A stretch of DNA of 64,000 nt from positions 930,001 through 994,000 of the forward strand of contig NZ_LR593886.1 in assembly GCF_901538265.1 (NCBI RefSeq), written 5' to 3'. Under the pieces are notes generated by a model that saw nothing but the letters and a program-made list of their open reading frames with translations, had not been told where the DNA came from and made no database searches. How positions within the stretch are numbered: the stretch's first letter is position 1; each line of letters opens with the position of its first letter. The DNA is from Gemmata massiliana. Lineage in GTDB: Bacteria; Planctomycetota; Planctomycetia; Gemmatales; Gemmataceae. The translations under genes and the position numbers were made by a program. Shown in pieces: positions 16,978-25,772 of this stretch.

Positions 16978-19791
16978 TTAGATCCACTCGGCCTTCACGC
17001 GAAGGGTTTCGCCGGCGGAGTATTCGAGCGGGATTGCGTCGCCGTTCATCGCGAGCGGTTGGAGCACGTTCCCCATCCCGTCCACGAGCGCGGCCGTGTT
17101 CGGGTCGCGTGCGAACCGCAGGTCTGCTGCCCCACTGAACCCCGCCGTTTCAATGAGCGAACCGGTGATTGCACGGTTCGCGCCTTCACTCGGGTCGCAC
17201 GGGCGCAGGCTCATTAACAACAGACTTGGCATGTCGATGTGGGCCAGCCAGCCGGCCGCGCCGATTGCGGGCGGGCCTTTCTCAGTGAACACCACCGGCG
17301 ACGGCGACACCCAGCCCTGCGCGGTCTGCATCGGTACGTCGCGGTCGGTCGCGAGAAGCAAGTCGAAGGTGCGCGCTTGTTCGCCTTCGGGAACCAGAAT
17401 CACGTCCGCCATGCGCGCGCCGTGGCGCTGAACGAACGGCAACCCGCCCGTGAACAGGAACGATCGTTCTGCACCGAGGCGGACTTCGAGGTAATCGGGC
17501 GAAACCGGCCGCGTGTACCCTGTTTGTGCGTTCGAGCCGTTCACCCCGCGGAACAGGACCGCGCGCTCGTCGCGCCAGCCAAACCGCGCGCCGTAAAAAG
17601 CGTGCCACGGGTATCCCGTTGGCTGGTGCTTCACGTCGAGTTCGATGCGCAATTCCAGCACCGGCCGGCCGAGCCACGCCCGCACGCGCTGTTTGAAGGT
17701 CGCGAGGATCTCGTCGTGATCGTTGACCAGGTCGCCCGTGCTTACAATTTCGCCGAGCGCTGCGCCGCTGTTTGTCACGCGGACGTCCCGGGCGATCATC
17801 TTACTGCCGGGGTTGAACACCAACTGCTGACCGAACCGCGTGGCGCGCGTGCGCAGGTCGCGGAACGAGCGGATGCCGCCGGTGGTCGCGTCCACGTCGC
17901 ACTCGATGAACTCGTTCCGCACCGTTAAACCGTCTGCGAGTTTGATGCGTGGCTTGGGCGGTGCGGCATTTCCCGCACGCGGCACCCACGCGAACCCCAG
18001 CGACGGGACTTCCACCACGAGCCGCGCGGCGGTGCCGCTGAACTCCGCGGCCTTCACCGGATCGGCCACCGGAATCGCGCCGCGGACCCCGTTGATCTCC
18101 AGTGCCACGCGCCGCGTGAACCCACAGGGGTTGAACACCATCAACCCCGGCTGCCCATCTGCCGATCGCGCCTGAACGCGGTCCGCGAGTTTCTTCGCCC
18201 AGTGTGTTTCGAGAGGGGTGAGGGTGGGAGATTCTTCGCCTCCCGCTCCAATGTTTACCCCGCGCGTTTCGATCGCGTCTTCGACTTCGGTCAGTGCTCG
18301 GAGTGAGTCTTCGTCTTCGGGTGTGGGTGGTGTGAGGGCACGGTGGAGGGCCGCGAGTGTGAAGGTCGAGTCGATCCGCCGCCGGAGCCGGAGGTGGTTC
18401 GGGAACCCGCTTACGGGGTCCGGGCGGTGCAGGTTCGTCGTGCGGTCGTCGAGGTAGTCCGCGAAGAACTCATCGGCCGACTGTACGCCGATGTAGTCGC
18501 CGCTCGTGGCGCCGCCGAAGTAGCGACTCAAGTTGGTCCAGTCGCCGAACACGGGCGCGAGATCGGCCAGCGCGAGCAGGTCGTGGTACGTTGCGAATGC
18601 GGGTTCGGCCTTGTGAACGAGCGATACCGTGGGCGCGGAATCGTAACTGGTGGCCTGGTGCAGGTGGTAGACGAGGTTGAAGAACGTGTGCGGGTCGTGA
18701 GCCGGGAGCGGTTCGCGCGTGAACGCCTCGACCGCCTTGCCGTCGGGACCGGGCCAGTTCACCGCGGACGAACGGATGCTGGGAATCAGCCCGCCGTCTG
18801 AGCTGACCAGCACCGCGTGCTTGAAGCCCATGTGCGTGAGCCAGCCCGGGAGTTGCGGGTGGAACGCGCTCTTCTTGCGGCCGTAAACGGCGGGTTCGAC
18901 GCCGAACAGCTTATGCGTTGCGCGACGTGCCGCGCGGAGGTTCCACAACTGACTCTCAATCGGCAACAGGGCATCTTCGCGGTCGCGGTACGATCCGCAG
19001 CACAGATCTACCGCTTGCGGCAGATCGGGCGGGATTTTCGCTTTGAGTTCGCTGAACCGGTCCGGTGCCTGCTCCGCGAGTTGCTCCAGCGTTTCGCCGG
19101 ACGCGAGCACTGTAATGGGCAACCCGGCCGCGAGCGAGGCCGGCCACGGTGTATCGAGGTTCTTCGGGTCGACGTGAACCCAATCGAGCCAGTAGAGCGA
19201 GCCCGAATAAACCGGCTCGCGCCCGGCTTGCAGTTTCTCGGCCGCGCTCTTCAGGGACGCCTTGTAATCCTCGCTGCGTTCGAGTGCGTCCCGGGCGGCG
19301 ACCACATCGGCCCAGAAGCCGGGGGCGTCGAGCAGCTTCTCGTGGTCCATCGCCTCGTAGAGCGTGTCGAGCATAAGGTAGCCGTAGCCCAACCCGGCGA
19401 AGAGTCGAACGGCTTCCGGTGGTGCATCGAATAGGCCCGTGGCGCGGCCCGTCTCCCGGAGAGCAGAGAGTAATCGCTCGATGGTTTCCGCACGCGACGC
19501 GGTCGCCCGAAACACGACTGCGTTGGCCTGTTCGACGCGCTGGTTCCAGTCGTCTGGTTGGAACAGGTATGCGCCCTCGGGCACGCAGTACACGAACCCG
19601 GTTCGCGGGAGGTCGTGGTCGTAGGAGCTAGACGCTTGGGGCGGTTGCACGGCCCCGGCGAGCGCGGCCGGGTGCCACAGGGCCGCGAACCCGTTGAGCC
19701 ACGCGGCCACTTCGTCCGGAGTTTGTTGGAGCGGGTACGAGGTCGCGAGCCGGTACGACGAGAGCAGGTGCAGTTGGCGTTCTTCGCTCAT
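16978..19791 (-). CDS. GH38-like (alpha-mannosidase-type) glycoside hydrolase
   Basis: A 937-residue protein without an obvious signal peptide. The middle part (LPGWLTHMGFKHAVLVSS, then NWPGPDGKAVEAF) resembles the end of the GH38 catalytic barrel. The following helical segment and the C-terminal beta-sandwich (GLMVFNPCGFTRRVALEI, NEFIECDVDATTGGIRSF) match the usual domain order of alpha-mannosidases. The N-terminal HxD and nucleophile segments of classical GH38 enzymes could not be recognised, so the protein may be divergent or inactive. It sits upstream of a glycosyltransferase on the same strand. Confidence in the fold is moderate and in the mannosidase activity low. Confidence 0.55.
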   Translation of the reverse strand: MSEERQLHLLSSYRLATSYPLQQTPDEVAAWLNGFAALWHPAALAGAVQPPQASSSYDHDLPRTGFVYCVPEGAYLFQPDDWNQRVEQANAVVFRATASRAETIERLLSALRETGRATGLFDAPPEAVRLFAGLGYGYLMLDTLYEAMDHEKLLDAPGFWADVVAARDALERSEDYKASLKSAAEKLQAGREPVYSGSLYWLDWVHVDPKNLDTPWPASLAAGLPITVLASGETLEQLAEQAPDRFSELKAKIPPDLPQAVDLCCGSYRDREDALLPIESQLWNLRAARRATHKLFGVEPAVYGRKKSAFHPQLPGWLTHMGFKHAVLVSSDGGLIPSIRSSAVNWPGPDGKAVEAFTREPLPAHDPHTFFNLVYHLHQATSYDSAPTVSLVHKAEPAFATYHDLLALADLAPVFGDWTNLSRYFGGATSGDYIGVQSADEFFADYLDDRTTNLHRPDPVSGFPNHLRLRRRIDSTFTLAALHRALTPPTPEDEDSLRALTEVEDAIETRGVNIGAGGEESPTLTPLETHWAKKLADRVQARSADGQPGLMVFNPCGFTRRVALEINGVRGAIPVADPVKAAEFSGTAARLVVEVPSLGFAWVPRAGNAAPPKPRIKLADGLTVRNEFIECDVDATTGGIRSFRDLRTRATRFGQQLVFNPGSKMIARDVRVTNSGAALGEIVSTGDLVNDHDEILATFKQRVRAWLGRPVLELRIELDVKHQPTGYPWHAFYGARFGWRDERAVLFRGVNGSNAQTGYTRPVSPDYLEVRLGAERSFLFTGGLPFVQRHGARMADVILVPEGEQARTFDLLLATDRDVPMQTAQGWVSPSPVVFTEKGPPAIGAAGWLAHIDMPSLLLMSLRPCDPSEGANRAITGSLIETAGFSGAADLRFARDPNTAALVDGMGNVLQPLAMNGDAIPLEYSAGETLRVKAEWI

Positions 19792-19867
19792 GGTGGGTCG
19801 CTGGCGTGCAGTGGCTGGATCGGCGCGCGAACCCGGTTATAGTACAGAACCCGACGCCCGGTGCCCC

Positions 19868-21199
19868 ATGTCCGACCACGACGCCCTGCTGTCCGCGATC
19901 CTGGCCCACCCGGACGAGGACACGCCGCGCCTGATGTTCGCCGACTGGCTCCAGGAGAACGGCGCGGCCCCGCGCGCGGAATTCGTTCGGGTGCAGATCG
20001 AACTGGCCCGTCTACGCGCGGAGGAGGTGGACCTCCCGGACACATTCGGCACGCTTCAGAGCGCGGACGGGTGCCAGTTCCGCCCGCATGACACGGCCGA
20101 GCGGGTCGCACTGTTGCGGCGCGAGAGCGAACTGCTGAGCGCGAACCGGCGGGCGTGGGCGGCCGAACTACCAGAGTACGCAGTGGCAGGAACCGCGCTC
20201 GACGACGCCGGCTTCTTCCGCGGGTTCGTGGGGCACGTCTCGCTCCCACTCGAACCGCTTGTGCGGAACCCGGATCGCTTGTGGGAGCGGCACCCGGTCG
20301 AGTCACTGGATTTGTCCCGTGTCGATCCGGAGGCACGAGAGCGGGTGCCGGAGTGCCAACAACTCGACCGCATCCGCGCGCTCCGGTTCGGCTTCCTTGC
20401 CAGTGTGCCGTGCGAAGCGGAATTCTTCGCGCCGTTTGTCGAATGCCCTCACCTCGCGGCCGTGCGGGTGTTCGATTTGGGGCGCCTGGATTGCAGCGAT
20501 TCCGCCCTCATTGCGCTGGCCGATGCGCCGTACTTGCGCCCGACTGCGCTCAAGTTGCACTGCCCGCACGTTTCACGCGATACCCTCGAACGGCTACTAC
20601 ACGCTCCGTTTGCCTCTCGCGTGCGCCGGTTCGAGCAGCGCCGGGCCGTGGGGTGGGCGCCCGAGGTGATCGCTGCAGCGCCACTCGGCGCGCTCCGGTT
20701 TTTGGACCTGCGAGGAGCGATGTGCGGGGACGCGGGTGTCCGCGCGCTGGCCAGTTCTCCACACATCACGGAGTTGGTCACACTCGATCTGAGTTCCAAC
20801 GGACTTACCAACACGGCTCTTGAAGCACTGGCCGCGTGGCCGGGACTTGAGAGCGTGAAATCGCTGAACCTGGCGTTCAATCGAAATATCACCGACGCAG
20901 GTGTTCGGGTGTTGCTCTCGGTTCGCCGGTTCCGCCCGATCCACATCGGATTGCAGCAAACGCAGCTCGGTGACGCGGGGGCCGAAGTGCTGGCCGCGTG
21001 GCCCGGTCTGGAAACCGTGATCGATCTCGATCTGACCGCTGCTGAAATGGGCGATTGGGGAGCAGCAGCTCTCGCGGGATCGGCGAACTGGCGCGACGTG
21101 CGGTATTTGCGCGTGAGCCGGAACAATTTCGGGGCGCAAGCGAAGGCGCAACTCTGTTCGCGGTTCGGGCGCGGGGGAATTGACATCTGGGGCTGGTGA
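19868..21199 (+). CDS. TIGR02996-domain leucine-rich repeat protein
   Basis: A 443-residue protein. The first 50 residues form the Gemmata-type repeat-companion domain (LLSAILAHPDEDTPRLMFAD, WLQENG-APRAEFVRVQIE). The rest contains ribonuclease-inhibitor-like leucine-rich repeats such as ITELVTLDLSSNGLTNTALE. ATG 19868 was chosen because this domain always starts a few residues before LL-AI. The open frame continues upstream but overlaps the divergent gene. The family is expanded in Gemmataceae, its role is unknown, and protein-protein interaction is likely. It is followed by a shorter paralog 24 bases downstream. Confidence 0.85.
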   Translation: MSDHDALLSAILAHPDEDTPRLMFADWLQENGAAPRAEFVRVQIELARLRAEEVDLPDTFGTLQSADGCQFRPHDTAERVALLRRESELLSANRRAWAAELPEYAVAGTALDDAGFFRGFVGHVSLPLEPLVRNPDRLWERHPVESLDLSRVDPEARERVPECQQLDRIRALRFGFLASVPCEAEFFAPFVECPHLAAVRVFDLGRLDCSDSALIALADAPYLRPTALKLHCPHVSRDTLERLLHAPFASRVRRFEQRRAVGWAPEVIAAAPLGALRFLDLRGAMCGDAGVRALASSPHITELVTLDLSSNGLTNTALEALAAWPGLESVKSLNLAFNRNITDAGVRVLLSVRRFRPIHIGLQQTQLGDAGAEVLAAWPGLETVIDLDLTAAEMGDWGAAALAGSANWRDVRYLRVSRNNFGAQAKAQLCSRFGRGGIDIWGW

Positions 21200-21223
21200 C
21201 CGGTCATCTGGTACGATGAGATT

Positions 21224-22012
21224 ATGACGAGCGACGAGCGTGCGTTCCTCAAAGCGATTTGCGACCAGCCGGCGGACGACACCGTCCGGCTCGTGTTCGC
21301 CGATTGGCTCGAAGAGCACGGCCAGGCCCCGCGCGCGAACTTCATCCGCACTCAAATCGAACTGGTTCACACGCCACCGGGCACCGACGAGGACGAGCGC
21401 CGGCGCGTGGTACTGTTCACCCGGCGCGACGCGGCCCTGAAAGCACACGGGGCCGAGTGGCTCCGCCCGTTCCACCCGTATGCGCGCGAGGACTCGTTCG
21501 TGCGCGGGTTCGTGCAAAAGATCGACGTGCCCGCGAACACGTTCCTCCAGCACGCGGAGCCGTGGTTCGCGTGTACGCCCCTCACGCGGGTGAAGTTCAC
21601 CACCTGCCGCATCTGGGACCAGATGTGCGGCGTGTATGCGTGGTGGACCGAGCCCCTGTTCGCGTCCCCGTTCCTCTCGCGCCTGGAGAGCATCGACTTA
21701 GAGGGGCTGGAACTGAACGCGCACGACATGGAACTGCTCGCGGCCCACCCAAACCTGTCCCGGTTGCGCGAACTGGTGCTGGCGGACAACGACATCCGCA
21801 CCGAGGGCGCCATCGCGCTCGCGAACATGCCGCAGTTGCGGGGGCTCGAATCACTCGACGTGCGCGGGAACCGCATTACCGATCGTGGCGCGCGGGCGCT
21901 GGCACAGAGCGAGTACCTCGGCCAGTTGAAGGAACTCTACATCACCAAGAATTCGATCCGCGACCGCAACTGGGCCGTGTTGGAGAGCCGGTTCGGGGAC
22001 GCGCTGCATTGA
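21224..22012 (+). CDS. TIGR02996-domain leucine-rich repeat protein, short paralog
   Basis: A 262-residue paralog of the preceding gene. The companion domain is at residues 5-50 (AFLKAICDQPADDTVRLVFAD, WLEEHG-APRANFIRTQIE), followed by about four leucine-rich repeats (LRELVLADNDIRTEGAIALA, LESLDVRGNRITDRGARALA). The gap to the upstream gene is 24 bases and to the downstream gene 13 bases, so the three genes are probably one operon. Function unknown; scaffold or interaction protein by fold. Confidence 0.85.
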   Translation: MTSDERAFLKAICDQPADDTVRLVFADWLEEHGQAPRANFIRTQIELVHTPPGTDEDERRRVVLFTRRDAALKAHGAEWLRPFHPYAREDSFVRGFVQKIDVPANTFLQHAEPWFACTPLTRVKFTTCRIWDQMCGVYAWWTEPLFASPFLSRLESIDLEGLELNAHDMELLAAHPNLSRLRELVLADNDIRTEGAIALANMPQLRGLESLDVRGNRITDRGARALAQSEYLGQLKELYITKNSIRDRNWAVLESRFGDALH

Positions 22013-22025
22013 TGGAGAGTCGCCC

Positions 22026-22733
22026 ATGACCGAAGCGGAATGGCTGGCGTGTACCGACGAAGAAGCGATTGCCGCGGCTGTGTGTGAGTTCGCGAGCGAC
22101 CGCAAGGCCCGCTTGATCGCGTGCGGGTGCTGTCGGCTCGTCTGGGACTGGCTCGTGAACGACAAGAGTCGGGGGGCCGTTGAGACAAGTGAACTGTTCG
22201 CCGACGGCCTCGTGACGGACGACGAGTTGAGTCGCGCGGCGTACTTCGCCGAAGCCGCCGTGTTTGCTGTGGACGAAATGCGAGAGCGCTACCGGCGGGA
22301 CCAGAAGGCCGTTCGGGACGGGTGGCTTGATGCTCGCGATGCGACTGAAAACGGCATACCGAGCCGTGATCGCACGCTCATCTCGTTTGATATCGCTCGC
22401 GCCGCAGCGAACTGGGCCGAGCGATTGAACGCGGACGATCCGCGATTGTGTTTTCGAGAGTTACCCGATCCGATCTTCTCGCCAGTGGTTGCCCGTGACG
22501 TGATGGGCAATCCGTTTCGCTCCGCCGCTATCGATCCGTCCCGGCTTACGACAAACGTCCTGACGCTTGCGGCCCAGATGTACGAGTCGCGTGATTGTAG
22601 CGCGATGCCCATTCTGGCCGACGCGCTACAAGATGCTGGTTGCGATGACATTGATGTACTCAGCCACTGCCGCGTCCCGGGACCACACGTGCGCGGGTGC
22701 TGGGTGGTCGATTTGCTCCTGGGAAAGACGTGA
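22026..22733 (+). CDS. Gemmataceae-type conserved protein (MTEAEWL family)
   Basis: A 235-residue protein whose N-terminus (MTEAEWLACTD), the CGCCR segment, the IFSPVVARDVMGNPFR region and the terminus (GPHVRGCWVVDLLLGK) recall a multi-copy family I associate with Gemmata-like planctomycetes. No function is known to me. Conserved cysteines and histidines could bind metal, but no standard motif is evident. It is the third gene of an apparent operon with two TIGR02996/LRR proteins and ends 20 bases before a convergent gene. The association of this family with LRR/companion-domain proteins may be functional. Confidence 0.7.
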   Translation: MTEAEWLACTDEEAIAAAVCEFASDRKARLIACGCCRLVWDWLVNDKSRGAVETSELFADGLVTDDELSRAAYFAEAAVFAVDEMRERYRRDQKAVRDGWLDARDATENGIPSRDRTLISFDIARAAANWAERLNADDPRLCFRELPDPIFSPVVARDVMGNPFRSAAIDPSRLTTNVLTLAAQMYESRDCSAMPILADALQDAGCDDIDVLSHCRVPGPHVRGCWVVDLLLGKT

Positions 22734-22752
22734 GGCGAGGTCGATCACAAGA

Positions 22753-24369
22753 CTACTTCTTCGGCGGCGCGGTGACCGTTAACCACAGGTCTGCCGTGGT
22801 ATCGTCGGACTCGGTCTGTGCGAAGCGGGCCGTGCGCTGGTACTTCGGCTCGCCCTTGATCGTGCCGATTAGTCGGAACGAACCCGACCACGGTTTTCCC
22901 GCGGTGAGCGAAATCGTTACGACCCCCGCCTGGGCTTTCGCGGGCTTGGCGACGTCGAGCTTTACCCCTTCGGGCAGTCCCTCCGCGCTGATCTCGACGT
23001 TTTTCGCGAACTCGTTCAGGCGGTTCACTTTCACCGGGATCGTCGTCGGTTGGCCTGGGATAATCGCGAAGCGGTCCGCGGCAACGGTGAGGTCGTAGTC
23101 TGGCTTCGCTTCGAGGACGCGGATGAGGAATACATCACGTGCGCTTCCACCTCCGCCGTAAAGATCACTCGCCGCGATCGAATACGCTCCATCGGCCGGT
23201 GGAGTAAATGCCAGCACACTGTCGCCGTTTAACTTGGCCGGCTCCGCCCGCGCGACGCGCTTCTCGTCCTTGTCGAACACCTCGATAACCGGGTTTACTG
23301 CTAATCCGAGTGCTCGGCTTTCAACCTGGATCGTGAGGGCTTGCCCCTTCTTGAGCGATACAGATACTCGCCGAGCCGTACCCTTCGCGGGCAGCCGGGT
23401 CGTGAGCGAGAAGGGTACCTCGTACTTGGGCGCGAGCCGATCACGTTGATCCACGTCAACGAAATGCGCGTGCGGTTCGACCCGAAGGGGGACCGTGTTC
23501 GCGATTTCCGGGTCCGAGAGGATCGCGAAGGCTTCTCCCGATGCGGCCTTTGGTACGAGGAGCCGTTTCCCGGTTTTGGGAATGTTCCACCCCCTGACAT
23601 CGGCTCGCAGCGGGGCATCTGGTTCGCGCACGGGAAGCGCGAAGTCCGCGAACGCTCCCGTCGTCAGCGTAAGGCGGTACACGCAGGCGTCTGAGCCGAA
23701 GTAGCGGATGCTCGCGTCGGGCGTTGCGGGGAACGCATAAACGCGGGCGATGTAAGTGCCGTCCTTCTTGGCCGTGAACGCGAGTTGCGGATCGAGCCCG
23801 TGGAAGTCGTTGTTCTCTTCGAGCACGAACCCGTCGGCGGAAAGGATCTGGAGCATCCCGTCTATCGGGGAGTTGAGCACGCGGTTCGCCTGGAGCGAGG
23901 CCACGAGCGTCTGCCCCTTCTTGAGCGGCACCGCGAAGCAATCGACGTCGCCGTTCTTTTCGAGCCGGCCGTTTACGGTAACCGTTGAGCCGTCCAGAGC
24001 ATGTGGTTTCCTGAAATCGTCGTTCGGCTCCTTCTCGGTTACTTCGGGCAACACCCCGACCACGAACGGTCGCAGCGCGTTCGCGCCTTCCGCGTTGTGA
24101 GCACGGAGCCAGTACGTGCTCGGTATTGCGTCCTTCGCGACCGTGACCGCGAACTTCCCCTTTGAGACTTCCGCCGACACGCCCACGCCACTGACCCACA
24201 CTTTTGTGGTCGCGTCGAGCGTACCTGCAGCGGTCACTTCGGTCGTGGTGCCGCGCTGGGCACCGGCGGGGTAGAGGTGCGTGATGGCGGGCGGGGCCGC
24301 GAATACGAAAGAAGAAAAGCCGCCACAGATGAACGCGGATAAACACAGATAAAGACAAAATCTGAGCAT
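22753..24369 (-). CDS. Secreted protein with pre-peptidase C-terminal (PPC)-like domains
   Basis: A 538-residue secreted protein. The signal peptide (MLRFCLYLCLSAFICGGFSS, then FVFA) is followed by APPAITHLYPAGAQRGTTTE, the usual beginning of planctomycete PPC proteins. PPC-like beta-sandwich segments are seen near residues 130-230 (EKEPNDDF, GDVDCFAVPLKKGQTLVASL) and again near residues 340-420. It is the last gene of the strand containing the DUF1549/1553 and DUF1501 genes and likely forms part of the same extracytoplasmic complex. ATG 24369 gives a standard signal peptide; an in-frame ATG at 24432 would add 21 charged residues. The signal peptide coding sequence coincides with an interspersed repeat. 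Confidence 0.8.
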   Translation of the reverse strand: MLRFCLYLCLSAFICGGFSSFVFAAPPAITHLYPAGAQRGTTTEVTAAGTLDATTKVWVSGVGVSAEVSKGKFAVTVAKDAIPSTYWLRAHNAEGANALRPFVVGVLPEVTEKEPNDDFRKPHALDGSTVTVNGRLEKNGDVDCFAVPLKKGQTLVASLQANRVLNSPIDGMLQILSADGFVLEENNDFHGLDPQLAFTAKKDGTYIARVYAFPATPDASIRYFGSDACVYRLTLTTGAFADFALPVREPDAPLRADVRGWNIPKTGKRLLVPKAASGEAFAILSDPEIANTVPLRVEPHAHFVDVDQRDRLAPKYEVPFSLTTRLPAKGTARRVSVSLKKGQALTIQVESRALGLAVNPVIEVFDKDEKRVARAEPAKLNGDSVLAFTPPADGAYSIAASDLYGGGGSARDVFLIRVLEAKPDYDLTVAADRFAIIPGQPTTIPVKVNRLNEFAKNVEISAEGLPEGVKLDVAKPAKAQAGVVTISLTAGKPWSGSFRLIGTIKGEPKYQRTARFAQTESDDTTADLWLTVTAPPKK

Positions 24370-24425
24370 GGGGTTTCTTCTGATCCGCGTTCTATCTGTG
24401 TTAATCCGTGGCGTATTTCTTGTCT
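24320..24425. repeat. Interspersed inverted repeat overlapping the signal peptide of the PPC protein
   Basis: One arm (CCACAGATGAACGCGGATAA, then ACACAGATAAAG) begins near 24324. Reading the other strand from about 24415 gives CCACGGATTAACACAGATAG followed by AACGCGGATC. These CACAGAT/GCGGAT repeats are common in intergenic DNA of many large genomes. Here the first arm encodes the hydrophobic LYLCLSAFICGG core of the signal peptide. Confidence 0.6.
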
Positions 24426-24428
24426 TTA

Positions 24429-25757
24429 TCACATCAGCTCTTTGATCGGCGTCGGGTCGCTGACGAGGTGCGCGGGGCGCCCCTGTTGGTTGAACAGGAT
24501 CTTGTTCGGGTCGATGCCGAGCTTCGTGTACACGGTGGACACGAAGTTCTCGGGCGCCAGAACGCGCTCGATCGCGGCGAAGCCTTTTTTGTCAGTGGCG
24601 CCGACAACCGTTCCGCCCGGGGTTCCACCGCCCGCGAACAACACGCTCATCGCGTTGGCCCAGTGGTCGCGGCCGGCGTCCTTGTTGATTTGCGGCGTGC
24701 GCCCGAATTCGCCTAGCGCGATCACGAGCGTGCTATCGAGCAACCCGCGCTGGTCCAGGTCTTCGATGAGTGCTGACACGCTGTTGTCCCACTCGGGCAG
24801 ACGCTTCTTCAGGGAGTCGAACAGTTTGGAGTGATGGTCCCATCCGCCGTCGTAGACCGTCACGAACGGCACACCAGCCTCGACCAAGCGCCGAGCGAGC
24901 AGGCACCGCTGACCGAAGGCGTTGCGTCCGTAGCGCTCGCGGGTGCGGGCCGGTTCGCGGCCGATGTCAAATGCGGCCTGCGCCTCGCGCGAGTTCATCA
25001 GGTCGTAAGCCTGTTTGTAGTGCTCGTCGAGCGCGAGTGCGGGGTCGCCCGCGGCACGGTCCATGAACCGCTTGAGGGTATCGACCTCGCTCCGCGTACC
25101 GGCGCGGTCGTCGAAGCGCTCGCCGGTCAAACCCTCCGGCAGCGCCACGTCGCGCACCTTGAAGCTCCGGCCGTTGGGGTCTTCCGCGACCACGAACGGC
25201 GCGAACTTCGCGCCGAGGAAGTTCGGCCCGCCGGAGCGCGACATGCTCGGCATGCTGAAGTACGCGGGCAGCCCGGCGGGCGCGCCTTTCTCGCACGCGA
25301 CGACCGACCCCATACTCGGGTGAAAGCTCACGAACGCGCCGCATCCGACGGGGATTCGCGGCGGGGCGCCGGTCATCATGTAGTGATTCCCGGCACCGTG
25401 GTTGCCCTGCTCGTGCCGGATGGAGCGGATCATCGCGAACTTGCCGAAGCCCTTCGCGAGCTTCGTCATGTGTTCGGAGAACTGCACACCGGGCGTTGTG
25501 GTCGGGATCGCTTTGAAATCACCGCGGTACTCCGCGGGCGCGTCCGGTTTGGGGTCGAACATCTCGTAGTGCGTCGGCCCGCCGTCCTGCCAGATCAGGA
25601 CGCACGACTTCGCTTTGGCCGCGGGCGCGTTCGCGACCTCCGCGGCGAACCCGCGCGCACGCAGCGCGGTGACCAACCCGCCCCCGAGCAGCGTACCCAG
25701 GCCGAGCTGGAGGGCGTCGCGGCGCGAAACGCCGTTGCAATTGGTGTATGTGGGCAT
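24429..25757 (-). CDS. DUF1501 family protein
   Basis: A 442-residue protein of the arylsulfatase/alkaline-phosphatase-like DUF1501 family, nearly always paired with DUF1549/DUF1553 proteins in planctomycetes. A twin-arginine-like N-terminus (SRRDALQLGLGTLLGGG) indicates Tat export. Recognisable family segments include SCVLIWQDGGPTHYEMFDPK, HEQGNHGAGNHYMMTG and ALGEFGRTPQINKDAGRDHW. The start has GGAGG 5-9 bases upstream. The gap to the PPC gene start is 59 bases. The biochemical role is unproven; an extracytoplasmic enzyme or electron-transfer partner is inferred from context. Confidence 0.88.
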   Translation of the reverse strand: MPTYTNCNGVSRRDALQLGLGTLLGGGLVTALRARGFAAEVANAPAAKAKSCVLIWQDGGPTHYEMFDPKPDAPAEYRGDFKAIPTTTPGVQFSEHMTKLAKGFGKFAMIRSIRHEQGNHGAGNHYMMTGAPPRIPVGCGAFVSFHPSMGSVVACEKGAPAGLPAYFSMPSMSRSGGPNFLGAKFAPFVVAEDPNGRSFKVRDVALPEGLTGERFDDRAGTRSEVDTLKRFMDRAAGDPALALDEHYKQAYDLMNSREAQAAFDIGREPARTRERYGRNAFGQRCLLARRLVEAGVPFVTVYDGGWDHHSKLFDSLKKRLPEWDNSVSALIEDLDQRGLLDSTLVIALGEFGRTPQINKDAGRDHWANAMSVLFAGGGTPGGTVVGATDKKGFAAIERVLAPENFVSTVYTKLGIDPNKILFNQQGRPAHLVSDPTPIKELM

Positions 25758-25772
25758 GGACCCTCCAAAAAT

